A stretch of DNA of 64,000 nt from positions 62,001-126,000 of the forward strand of contig CBFIAU010000002.1 in assembly GCA_965660675.1 (NCBI GenBank), given 5' to 3'. Below are positions 53,175-60,469 of the stretch, piece after piece (positions within the stretch are counted from its first letter, which is position 1; every line of letters starts with the position of its first letter). A program made the translations under genes and the position numbers. The stretch comes from UBA12202 sp002691725 (GTDB lineage Bacteria; Pseudomonadota; Alphaproteobacteria; Puniceispirillales; UBA1172). The notes beneath the pieces were generated by a model. The model made no database searches and was not told the DNA's origin. It worked only from the letters and a program-made list of their open reading frames with translations.

Positions 53175-54089
53175 ATGATATCGCAAGCGCGGATGCTGCA
53201 GATTCTCGAAAGAGGAAGCAAAGATGATAAAACCAGCCGCATTGTTGACCGCCTCTTAGGACTGCTCATTATTTTGAATGTTGGGGCGATTTGCCTCGAA
53301 TCCGTAGATGCGATTGGTGACGCTTATAGCCAGAGCTTCTTCTTGTTTGAAATGGTCTCAGTGTTTATATTCGGGGTTGAATATCTGCTCCGGATTTGGG
53401 CAAGTGGCGCCAATGAATCATCCGGTTATAAAACCGCCTTAGGGCGGCGTCTCAATTATGTGTTTAGCTTCACTGGTCTGATTGATCTGATTGCTATTAT
53501 GCCGAGCATTTTGCAGTTGATAATGGGGCAGGTTGATTTGCGCTGGCTCCGTGCTTTACGCCTTGTCAGGTTATTTAAAATCTCGCATTACTCATCAGCA
53601 TTAGAGGATTTGATCTCGGCTATTCGGTCTGAGCTAGGGTCTTTTGGTGCCGCGAGTTATCTGTTCTTGATCGCCTTATTCATGTCGAGCGCCATGATGT
53701 ATATTGTCGAACACCAAGCTCAGCCAGATAAGTTTTCCTCTATTCCGCAAACGATGTGGTGGTCACTGATCACTTTAACAACGGTCGGCTATGGCGATGT
53801 ATCGCCAATCACGCCACTAGGACAAGTGATAGGCGCATTTACCGCGCTTATGGGGGTTTGTGTGGTGGCCTTGCTAACAGGTATTGTCGCATCAGCCTTT
53901 TCTAATCAAATGTCTCAACGTAAAGCTATTATCGAAGCTGAGATTGCATCAGCATTAAGCGATGGTGTGCTATCCGATGATGAGCTTGTCAAAATTGAAC
54001 AGCTGCGAAAAGAGTTTCATTTATCAGAACAGCATGTCAATGCCTTGATTAAGATATTAAGAGAACAAGATCATCTCATGTCTGATTGA
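53175..54089 (+). CDS. Voltage-gated-type potassium channel, six membrane segments
   Basis: This 304-residue channel has S1-S6. The S4 segment DLRWLRALRLVRLFK carries Arg at every third position (123, 126, 129, 132), as in voltage sensors. The pore loop contains the K+ selectivity filter TTVGYGD (residues 202-208). After S6 there is a hydrophilic helix and a short C-terminal helical module (SDGVLSDDELVKIEQLRKEFHLSEQHVNALIKIL), but no fused cyclic-nucleotide domain. Two separate cNMP-domain-like proteins are encoded directly downstream. Cytoplasmic membrane. Confidence 0.95.
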   Translation: MISQARMLQILERGSKDDKTSRIVDRLLGLLIILNVGAICLESVDAIGDAYSQSFFLFEMVSVFIFGVEYLLRIWASGANESSGYKTALGRRLNYVFSFTGLIDLIAIMPSILQLIMGQVDLRWLRALRLVRLFKISHYSSALEDLISAIRSELGSFGAASYLFLIALFMSSAMMYIVEHQAQPDKFSSIPQTMWWSLITLTTVGYGDVSPITPLGQVIGAFTALMGVCVVALLTGIVASAFSNQMSQRKAIIEAEIASALSDGVLSDDELVKIEQLRKEFHLSEQHVNALIKILREQDHLMSD

Positions 54090-54177
54090 TGATGCCATTA
54101 TAAACCTCGCAAGTCTTCTCACTATTAATTTAACATTATGTTCCGTCAGTCGTTCTATTTTATGAAGGATACGGGAT

Positions 54178-54561
54178 ATGAAACTACCTTTACCTGTTGA
54201 TCAATTTATTCGGCATCAGCCGCGGCTTGTTATTTCACAAGGCCTGCCGGTGATATCGGCTGGCATAGCTACGGATCAGGCATATTATCTAATGTCGGGC
54301 AAGGCGAAAGATATATCCGCATCTCGCGCCAAGAAAGCCTTTGATGCAGGTGATATGATCAGTTTTGTTGCTTTCCTGGCTTTGGATAGCTATGCCACTG
54401 ATGTTATTGCTAAAACTCGGTGTGAGGTATTGGCGATTCCGCGCCATGTGATTGAGGATCAATGGGGATCAGAAGATATTGCCAGCTGGGTTTTTGCCTG
54501 TTCCATGGCATCAGATGTTGTCAAGAAACAGAACCCCACCATGGTGGATTACGTCAAATGA
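54178..54561 (+). CDS. Small cNMP-binding-domain-like protein
   Basis: This 127-residue soluble protein is about the length of one cyclic-nucleotide-binding domain. The segment FDAGDMISFVAFLALDSYATDVIAKTRCEVLAIPRHVIE resembles the second half of that fold (the phosphate-binding-cassette region and following strand), but the usual Arg of a cAMP pocket is not evident. There is no helix-turn-helix, so it is not a Crp-type activator. An AAGGA site precedes the ATG. Its stop overlaps the start of the next gene as ATGA. It follows the K+ channel gene by 88 bases. Confidence 0.7.
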   Translation: MKLPLPVDQFIRHQPRLVISQGLPVISAGIATDQAYYLMSGKAKDISASRAKKAFDAGDMISFVAFLALDSYATDVIAKTRCEVLAIPRHVIEDQWGSEDIASWVFACSMASDVVKKQNPTMVDYVK

Positions 54562-54884
54562 GCTCTCTTGTATCCCAAATAACCATGTTTAATGGTGAGG
54601 TGTTGTTTCGGCAAAGCCAGCCCGCAAAACATTTCTACCTTGTGCAATCAGGCATGGTGATGGTGCTTGATCAATCGGGCAGAACGATTATCCGCTATTA
54701 TGAAGCTGATCAGATGTTTGGTTTGCCTGAAGTCCTGGCAGGGATTGACTGGCCGCATACCGTGATCGCTTATGGCAAAACCGTTGTCAAAATCTTTGCT
54801 GCCGATATTGTGTTTGATCGCATGGAACATATGCCTCATGCCCACCAGCAATTTATTAATCAAATGGCACATCTAAGTATCTAA
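54558..54884 (+). CDS. Small cNMP-binding-domain-like protein (second)
   Basis: This 108-residue protein starts at an ATGA overlap with the previous gene, so the two are translated together. The sequence VLFRQSQPAKHFYLVQSGMVMVLDQSGRTIIRYYEADQMFGLPEVLAG is a good cyclic-nucleotide-binding (RmlC-like) N-terminal half, followed by a short C-terminal helix. As in its neighbour there is no DNA-binding domain. The pair may form a heterodimer; a link to the channel upstream is suggested only by position. Confidence 0.75.
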   Translation: MSSLVSQITMFNGEVLFRQSQPAKHFYLVQSGMVMVLDQSGRTIIRYYEADQMFGLPEVLAGIDWPHTVIAYGKTVVKIFAADIVFDRMEHMPHAHQQFINQMAHLSI

Positions 54885-54911
54885 TAGGTATCTAACAAAT
54901 ATCTAAATGTC
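54879..54911. repeat. 11-bp degenerate tandem repeat, 3 units, at a gene end
   Basis: The units atctaataggt, atctaacaaat and atctaaatgtc begin at 54879, 54890 and 54901. The first contains the stop codon of the second cNMP-domain-like gene, and the repeats offer in-frame or near-frame back-up stops. Confidence 0.7.
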
Positions 54912-54986
54912 AGTTCTGCACCAATGCCGATATATTGGCATGGAATATGCAAAAAGGGTCTTGTTCTATCGATAAAGGAGCAAGTG

Positions 54987-55184
54987 ATGAACGAACATCT
55001 CGTCAAGACATTTGAAGAAGCAGAAGATGCGCCGCAATCCAGGATTGGTGTTAATGTAGTCCATTTTGACGATCAGGATAAGGTCACGCATAGCGAGACT
55101 ATGCCACTCGCGCATTATATAAATGACTTTGGCCAGACCAGTGAGACGTATCTGGCTATTCATCAGAAGCTATCGACGCGATAA
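54987..55184 (+). CDS. Small hypothetical protein, 65 residues
   Basis: This is a 65-residue acidic soluble protein (VKTFEEAEDAPQSRIGVNVVHFDDQDK...). An excellent AAAGGAG site 8 bases before the ATG at 54987 supports translation and rejects a longer frame starting at 54924. I do not recognise a family. It follows the cNMP-domain-like pair by about 100 bases and is convergent with rpoN. Confidence 0.65.
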   Translation: MNEHLVKTFEEAEDAPQSRIGVNVVHFDDQDKVTHSETMPLAHYINDFGQTSETYLAIHQKLSTR

Positions 55185-55284
55185 ATTGACGTCTTGATTC
55201 TTGGCTGAATTGGTCAGCCGTCCAGCCGTCCATCTCGCCAGCCATATATGGGGCTAGCTGAAGATATAAAAATCAAAACAGGAT

Positions 55285-56811
55285 TTAACCGATCATCTGC
55301 ATCCGTGATAACCGCCGCCGTTCAGATGATGAAGGAATACGCAGCATTTCACGATATTTTGCAACCGTGCGGCGGGCAAGCGTAATCCCTTGATCGCTAA
55401 TTTCAGCAGCAATATCACTATCGCTAAGCGGCTTTTTAGGGTTCTCACTTTTGATGAGATGCTCTATGCGTGTGCGGACAGCGGTTGCCGCCATATTGCC
55501 ATCACCCTGATCAGAGACAATAGAAACACTGAAAAAGGCTTTTAGCGAAAATGTCCCGCGCGGGGTGTTAATGATCGTTCCATTCGTCACGCGGCTGATC
55601 GTGCTTTCATGCATGCCAACGGCATCAGCAACAATTTTCAATGACATAGGCTTGAGCGCTTCCATGCCGTATTTCATGAAGTCTTGTTGTTGACGGACAA
55701 TCTCACCGCAGATTTTAATCGTTGTTGCATTGCGCTGATCTAATGCTCGTTTTAGCCAGCGTGCTGATCCCATGGCATTAGACACAAACTCATTTTCATC
55801 GCTCTGGCCAGTTTTCTCGACATTTTTCTCAATCGATTTTGCATAGCCTTCATTGATATGCAAGGTCGGCAGCGTAGAGCGATTGAGATCAACCGCCCAT
55901 CCATCAGTGGTTTTACGAACAATAACATCAGGTTCAGATAATGGCGGCAGATCATTGCTATACGCTTCGCCTGGCTTGGGGTTAAAACTGCGTATTGTGG
56001 TAAGGGCATCAATAATGGCATCCTGATCGCATTCGGCTTTGCGGGCAAGATTGGCAATATCGCCTTTGCCAAGAATATCAAGATGACCAAGAACGACCGC
56101 CATCACATGATCATAGCAATTTCCGTCTTTGGCCTGAAGCGTGAGGCATTCCGCCAGATCACGCGCAAAGACGCCGACAGGCTCTAATTGGTGAAGTTCT
56201 TCCAAGACAGCGTTTAGGCGGATTTCTGATACCCCTGTTTGGGTTGCAATTTGCGCAAGCGGCGTATCAAGCCAGCCAGTCGGCGCGAGCATATCTGTCA
56301 GCATATAGGCAATGGCGCGATTTTCGGGTGAGATGCCTAAATCAATTTGGCTGATAATTTTGGAATGAAGCCCTGGTTCTGGATTAGCAATTTGCCCCAT
56401 CCAGTCATGATCTTCGCCATAACCGCTATGTTGTGTTGCCGCCAGATCACGGGAGGAATAGCGGTTATCCATATCCGCATGTTCGGTTGGATCATCGCTA
56501 AGAGCATTATTTTCAGGAGTAATTTCGGTTAGAGAGGGGGCTGTTTCCGGATTTGTGTCTGGTGCAATTTGGTCTGCCGGATTTGTGTCTGGTGCATTTT
56601 GGTTTGGCGGGTTTTGATCTTGGGATAAGGACGTTTGCTTTTCTGCCTCTTTGCTTTCCACTTCTAAAAATGGATTTTCTAGCGCCTGGTCTTCTAGGAA
56701 CTGGCTTATCTCGACATTAGTCATTTGCAGTAATTTAATCGCCTGCTGCAATTGGGGTGTTATGATCAAAGATTGCTTTTGCTTCGCTTTAATTGATGGC
56801 ATTAACTGCAT
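55285..56811 (-). CDS. rpoN: RNA polymerase sigma-54 factor
   Basis: This sigma-54 factor of about 508 residues directs transcription from -24/-12 promoters with an enhancer-binding protein. Region I starts LMPSIKAKQKQSLIITPQLQQAIKLLQM. Region III has the core-binding part, the helix-turn-helix (IVADAVGMHESTISRVTNG) and, near the C-terminus, the RpoN box ARRTVAKYRE. The region II linker (about residues 55-105) is acidic and contains a duplicated 10-residue unit. The ATG at 56811 follows a GGGAGGATGAC site and is preferred over a start 69 bases upstream. The usual neighbours (lptB, hpf, ptsN) are absent; it sits beside flagellar motor genes and may be a flagellum-dedicated copy. Confidence 0.97.
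   Translation of the reverse strand: MQLMPSIKAKQKQSLIITPQLQQAIKLLQMTNVEISQFLEDQALENPFLEVESKEAEKQTSLSQDQNPPNQNAPDTNPADQIAPDTNPETAPSLTEITPENNALSDDPTEHADMDNRYSSRDLAATQHSGYGEDHDWMGQIANPEPGLHSKIISQIDLGISPENRAIAYMLTDMLAPTGWLDTPLAQIATQTGVSEIRLNAVLEELHQLEPVGVFARDLAECLTLQAKDGNCYDHVMAVVLGHLDILGKGDIANLARKAECDQDAIIDALTTIRSFNPKPGEAYSNDLPPLSEPDVIVRKTTDGWAVDLNRSTLPTLHINEGYAKSIEKNVEKTGQSDENEFVSNAMGSARWLKRALDQRNATTIKICGEIVRQQQDFMKYGMEALKPMSLKIVADAVGMHESTISRVTNGTIINTPRGTFSLKAFFSVSIVSDQGDGNMAATAVRTRIEHLIKSENPKKPLSDSDIAAEISDQGITLARRTVAKYREMLRIPSSSERRRLSRMQMIG
56547..56606 (-). repeat. 30-bp in-frame tandem repeat in rpoN, 2 copies
   Basis: Two copies (56547-56576 and 56577-56606) differ at three or so bases and encode APDTNP-containing decapeptides in the sigma-54 acidic linker. 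Reading frame is kept. Confidence 0.85.
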
Positions 56812-57002
56812 GTCATCCTCCCACGTCAATGTTATGACTGATAAGATGAGGCAAGATGTCAATGATCGCAAAATAAACATTTGACGATAAAAATTGTCAA
56901 AAATGTGATGAATATAATAAGTGAATTCAATATATTAGATAAAATTGGTTAATAAATAGTTAATTTAGTGTCAAGTTTCCGGCGCAAAATAGGCACTTAT
57001 TA

Positions 57003-57018
57003 TGGTATGGTATTTGCA
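57003..57018 (+). promoter_or_regulatory. Sigma-54 (-24/-12) promoter before the small membrane protein gene
   Basis: tggtatggtatttgca has GG at 57004-57005 and GC at 57016-57017 with exactly ten bases between them, the invariant spacing of sigma-54 promoters, and matches TGG...TTGCA at both elements. The start codon is 52 bases downstream. The sigma-54 gene itself lies immediately upstream on the other strand. Confidence 0.7.
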
Positions 57019-57069
57019 ATATAAGAGACTTTGATTAGCGTCATGTGATAAAGGATTGAGGCCGCATTC

Positions 57070-57390
57070 ATGATAACCTTGAGCAAACAAACCCCTCAAC
57101 GGAAGGTCGGATGCCAACGCTGCCGAATTATTCGGCTATTTATGCTGACCGTATTGATGATGGTTGTGCTGGGGCTGTTAGCCTCTGATAAGCTTCATGT
57201 TCTGCAAGAGGTGACAACAGCGCGTGTCGCTATGGTTATCTGGATCATTGGCGGGGTTGGATTTTTTGCCAAGCTAGGCTTTTGGCTCTGGCAACGTCGT
57301 CGTCCTTCTCATACGGATGCTGATTCAGGTACTAATTCAGGCGCTAATCCGGATGCAAGCTTGAGCTCTAGCGATCCTGAACAAGCCTGA
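57070..57390 (+). CDS. Small membrane protein, unknown, possibly sigma-54 dependent
   Basis: This 106-residue protein has two hydrophobic segments (residues ~23-40 and 55-72), a basic cytoplasmic N-terminus with CQRC, and a hydrophilic tail built from a 12-base repeat (DADSGTNSGANPDAS). I do not recognise a family. A -24/-12 type promoter lies in front of it, which together with rpoN and motAB nearby suggests a motility-related role. Its 3' end overlaps the convergent DUF1566 gene by 23 bases. Confidence 0.7.
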   Translation: MITLSKQTPQRKVGCQRCRIIRLFMLTVLMMVVLGLLASDKLHVLQEVTTARVAMVIWIIGGVGFFAKLGFWLWQRRRPSHTDADSGTNSGANPDASLSSSDPEQA

Positions 57391-57904
57391 CAGCCATTTC
57401 CTGATAAGGGAAAAATCGGCCATAGCGATCTCCAGTGAAAAAATTGACCGTGTAGTAATGCCTTGTCGCATAGGGGTTTTGCTCACCTGTCCAGTATGGT
57501 TCGGCGGATGTATTGGGGAAAGCCTCAGCATCAATTTTCGCGCCAGCACATTCATGACAGACAATCCCTTCCAGCTCCTCCACATTGGGCAGACGCCAAT
57601 TTCCGCCTAGCTGCTCATTGGCGATGGTGATCGCTTGCTTGATGTCTTCGTGATTGAGTTTAACAATCTTGCCAATGCAAGTTTCACCATCCCATGACTG
57701 GCCAACGCTACATCTCAGCCACTCAACTCCCGATTTGATATCAATGACAATATGATCACGCATGATGAATTGCGTAGAGGCCAGGCCAGACTTAATAACA
57801 TAATTCTTAATAACATAATGCTTAATAGCATAATTAAGGCCAACAGCTAGCAGGCACATCATTAATATGCGACTAAAAAAGTTGCGATTAAAAATGGACA
57901 ACAT
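57368..57904 (-). CDS. DUF1566 (Lcl-like) domain protein, membrane anchored
   Basis: This 178-residue protein has a single N-terminal membrane segment (residues ~8-28), then a short region made of three five-residue repeats (NYAIK, HYVIK, NYVIK), then a DUF1566 domain: SGVEWLRCSVGQSW, NWRLPNVEELEGIV, YWTGEQNP and FFPYQEMAVRLVQD. Such domains are found in secreted or surface proteins and resemble sulfatase-modifying/lectin-like folds. Cys pairs could form disulfides. The function is unknown. Divergent from motA. Confidence 0.82.
   Translation of the reverse strand: MLSIFNRNFFSRILMMCLLAVGLNYAIKHYVIKNYVIKSGLASTQFIMRDHIVIDIKSGVEWLRCSVGQSWDGETCIGKIVKLNHEDIKQAITIANEQLGGNWRLPNVEELEGIVCHECAGAKIDAEAFPNTSAEPYWTGEQNPYATRHYYTVNFFTGDRYGRFFPYQEMAVRLVQDR
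57791..57835 (-). repeat. 15-bp in-frame tandem repeat, 3 copies
   Basis: cttaataacataatt (57791-57805), cttaataacataatg (57806-57820) and cttaatagcataatt (57821-57835) follow each other and encode a five-residue unit [NH]Y[AV]IK in the DUF1566 protein just after its membrane anchor. Confidence 0.9.
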
Positions 57905-58008
57905 GGATAAGCTCCATTTCCAATATTAGTTAATTATAATATAGTCTATCTTATAACAAAGTAACACTGCAACTTTTGCACCAATATTTTAGCAGGTCTG
58001 TAAAAAAG

Positions 58009-58024
58009 TGGTATTAAACTTGCA
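58009..58024 (+). promoter_or_regulatory. Sigma-54 (-24/-12) promoter before motA
   Basis: tggtattaaacttgca has GG at 58010-58011 and GC at 58022-58023 with exactly ten bases between, and TTGCA at the -12 element. The predicted transcription start is about 30 bases before the motA ATG. The site is flanked by a 7-base inverted repeat, ggtctgt (57995-58001) and acagacc (58024-58030), which could help a regulator or form an RNA stem. Confidence 0.75.
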
Positions 58025-58064
58025 CAGACCTTGATGATTTGAACGGCAAACACGGTATTTTATT

Positions 58065-58829
58065 ATGGATATTGCATCAATAATTGGATTTATAGGCGCT
58101 GTCGGTATGATCTTGATGGCAATGATCTCCGGCGGGGGAATTGGCCCGTTTATAGACACTCCATCAATTCTTATTGTCTTTGGGGGAACATTCTTTGCCG
58201 TAATGTACACCACTCCTCTTGGAACATTCCTGGGTAGTTTTGGTGTCATGGCGAAGGCATTTATGCCGCCGATCAAGAAATATGATGAGCTTGTCACCCG
58301 CATGGTTGAGCTTGCTGGTATCGCCAGAAAAGACGGCATGATGGCATTAGAAGGCCAAGATGTGCCAGATAAGTTTTTCTCAAAAGGTCTGCAAATGCTG
58401 GTTGATGGCGCCGATGAATCAAAATTGACAGCACAATTAACACAAGAAATTAAGGCCATGAAATCGCGCCATGAAACCAATCAAAACGTCGTCAAGGCAT
58501 GGGTTGATCTAGCGCCTGCTATGGGCATGATCGGAACACTGGTCGGGCTTGTGCTTATGCTTGGTAACATGGCTGACCCGAAAGCGATTGGCCCGGCGAT
58601 GGCGGTGGCCTTGCTGACGACACTTTATGGGGCGTTTATTGCCAATATTATGTTTTCTCCGATGTTGACAAAGCTTGAAGGCTTTACCGCGCATGAAGCG
58701 ATTTATCGGGAAATGGTTGTTTTAGGATTGAAGAATATTGCGCGTGGCGAATCTCCTCGCAACATTCAAGATCAGATGGTTTCTAACCTGCCACCAAAGA
58801 CGCAGGCTGCCCTTGAAGCCGCGGCATAA
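58065..58829 (+). CDS. motA: Flagellar motor stator protein MotA/PomA
   Basis: This 254-residue stator subunit has four membrane segments. The N-terminal SIIGFIGAVGMILMAMISGGGIGPFIDTPSILIVFGGTFFAVM and C-terminal GMIGTLVGLVLMLGNMADPKAIGPAMAVALLTTLYGAFIANI correspond to TM1-2 and TM3-4 of the family. The length and TM1-2 pattern are closer to PomA (Na+ type) than to E. coli MotA, which suits a marine cell, but the ion cannot be decided from sequence. It is the first gene of motA-motB, with a sigma-54 type promoter upstream. Confidence 0.95.
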   Translation: MDIASIIGFIGAVGMILMAMISGGGIGPFIDTPSILIVFGGTFFAVMYTTPLGTFLGSFGVMAKAFMPPIKKYDELVTRMVELAGIARKDGMMALEGQDVPDKFFSKGLQMLVDGADESKLTAQLTQEIKAMKSRHETNQNVVKAWVDLAPAMGMIGTLVGLVLMLGNMADPKAIGPAMAVALLTTLYGAFIANIMFSPMLTKLEGFTAHEAIYREMVVLGLKNIARGESPRNIQDQMVSNLPPKTQAALEAAA

Positions 58830-58873
58830 GCGGCTCAAATCAGGGTAAAATAAAGCCGCGGCATAAGCGGCTC
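58816..58873. repeat. 37-bp direct duplication of the motA 3' end, each copy a hairpin
   Basis: The 21 bases at 58816-58836, covering the last codons and stop of motA, recur exactly at 58853-58873; the following ~16 bases are also similar. Within each copy gccgc and gcggc form a 5-bp stem around ggcataa. The second copy ends 35 bases before the motB start. Confidence 0.88.
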
Positions 58874-58908
58874 TATTTAGGCTAAAGGAATAAGGAAAGG
58901 ATCGCGAC

Positions 58909-60066
58909 ATGGCATCAGAAGCCGAAGCAGCGCCTGAAGAAGAACAGGAAGAAGAAGAATGTCCCAAATGCCCCCCTGTGGGCGCACCGGCCTGGATGGC
59001 GACATTTGCCGATATGGCCACGCTTCTTATGGCGTTCTTCGTTCTTATTCTGTCTTTTGCGGAATTTAACGTGCCAAAGTTTAAGCAGATTTCAGGTTCT
59101 CTGAAAAATGCCTTTGGTGTTCAGCGCGTTATCCCTATCGTTGAGCAACCTAAAGGAACAACCGTGCTATCGCTCGATTTTAGCCCTTCTCCAGCGCCTT
59201 CTTTAACTCAGGATATGACACAGCAAACGACTGATATCACAAAGCCTGATCTGGAAGTGCAAACCAAGACCAATGAAGGTGAGGGCGAGGAAGGTAAGGC
59301 GGATGATATTCTGAAAGCCCTGGAAGACGCCATTGCGCGCGGTGATATTGAGGTGCAAACCTTAGGCGAAAATGTTGTTGTTAATTTCACAGCAACCGAT
59401 TCGTCCGAGCAAAGTATGCCGCAATTGCTTCGTGAAACGCTTGATGCGCTTGAGAAAGCCGAAGAATCAGGCGGCAAGTCTGAACAAGATGTGCTGTTTG
59501 GCGGGCTTGAAGAAAAGCTGGAAAAGCTATTAGCAGCAACTGAGGCGGCTCAACAACAACAAGACCAAGCCGCGCAAGCCGAAAATGCGGCAAGTGCCGC
59601 CGCCGCCGAATCCACCCGTAAGGCCCAAATTGCTGAAGATGAGATGAAAATAGCATTGCGTCAGGAAATAGGCCAAGGTCTTGTCGATGTTCAACGCGAA
59701 GAAGATAAAGTGATCATAACCGTTGGTTCAGGTGGTGCTTTTGCTTCGGGGTCAGCTGAATTAACCGCCGATGCAATTGAGGTTATGAATAAGATAGCCG
59801 GGGCCAGTTCTGAAAGCAAAGGCATGATCAAAGTGTCTGGCCATACCGATGATGTTCCGCTGATCTTTGGCTCGGCCTATCGGGATAACTGGGACTTGGC
59901 GGCAGCACGGTCAGCTAGTGTTGTCCAAGCCCTCCAAAATACAGGTGTCATTAATGGCGAAAGACTGGAAGCCATTAGCTATGGCGAAGAAAAGCCAGTC
60001 GATAGCAATGATACCGAAGAAGGGCGTCAGAAGAACCGCCGTATTGAAATCGAAATCAATTATTAA
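58909..60066 (+). CDS. motB: Flagellar motor stator protein MotB/PomB
   Basis: This 385-residue partner of MotA has an acidic N-terminus with a Cys pair (EEEECPKCPPVG), one membrane segment with the ion-binding Asp35 (ATFADMATLLMAFFVLILSF), a long Glu/Gln/Ala-rich periplasmic linker, and a C-terminal OmpA-like peptidoglycan-binding domain (SGHTDDVPL, ARSASVVQALQ, NRRIEIEI). The linker is longer than in E. coli MotB. A hairpin terminator follows. Confidence 0.96.
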   Translation: MASEAEAAPEEEQEEEECPKCPPVGAPAWMATFADMATLLMAFFVLILSFAEFNVPKFKQISGSLKNAFGVQRVIPIVEQPKGTTVLSLDFSPSPAPSLTQDMTQQTTDITKPDLEVQTKTNEGEGEEGKADDILKALEDAIARGDIEVQTLGENVVVNFTATDSSEQSMPQLLRETLDALEKAEESGGKSEQDVLFGGLEEKLEKLLAATEAAQQQQDQAAQAENAASAAAAESTRKAQIAEDEMKIALRQEIGQGLVDVQREEDKVIITVGSGGAFASGSAELTADAIEVMNKIAGASSESKGMIKVSGHTDDVPLIFGSAYRDNWDLAAARSASVVQALQNTGVINGERLEAISYGEEKPVDSNDTEEGRQKNRRIEIEINY

Positions 60067-60082
60067 TCCTCCTATAAACCTC

Positions 60083-60126
60083 AACCCCATAGCCTGATAT
60101 GTATAGGTTATGGGGTTTATTTTATG
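60083..60126 (+). terminator. Intrinsic terminator of motA-motB
   Basis: aaccccatagcct (60083-60095) pairs with aggttatggggtt (60105-60117), 13 bp with one G-T pair, followed by the T-rich ttattttat. It begins 17 bases after the motB stop. Confidence 0.85.
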
Positions 60127-60469
60127 CCTCTGAAAGCTGGAGTGATATCGCATATCCGCCTTTGCGGTACAGCCTAATATCGCACGCCTAATATCGCACC
60201 CTTTAGCGTCGATCATGATCGTATCTATGCTGATGAGTCGTATATCAGGAATGACGGAGCAAGGATTTGGCAGCCATATTAGGGATTAGGGGTTAGGGAT
60301 GGATAAAATGACAGCTAAAATGGGCGCCAGCTATGCTTGTCAGATATGACCAGAACAGTAAGCCGCAGTGATGGATTTCTAAGGTTGGTAATGAGGCGGC
60401 AGGCATGGACATAAAATGAAGGGGTCAAATAGTTGCCCCCACCTCAATATGATATGTGCTTTAAGTGCT
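60127..60469. other. Intergenic region with a 14-bp tandem duplication; no gene seen
   Basis: This is a spacer between motB and a convergent gene. gcctaatatcgcac occurs twice in tandem (60172-60185, 60186-60199), and gatcatgatc at 60210-60219 is a palindrome. No reading frame with a convincing start signal, tRNA or known RNA motif was found. Confidence 0.6.
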
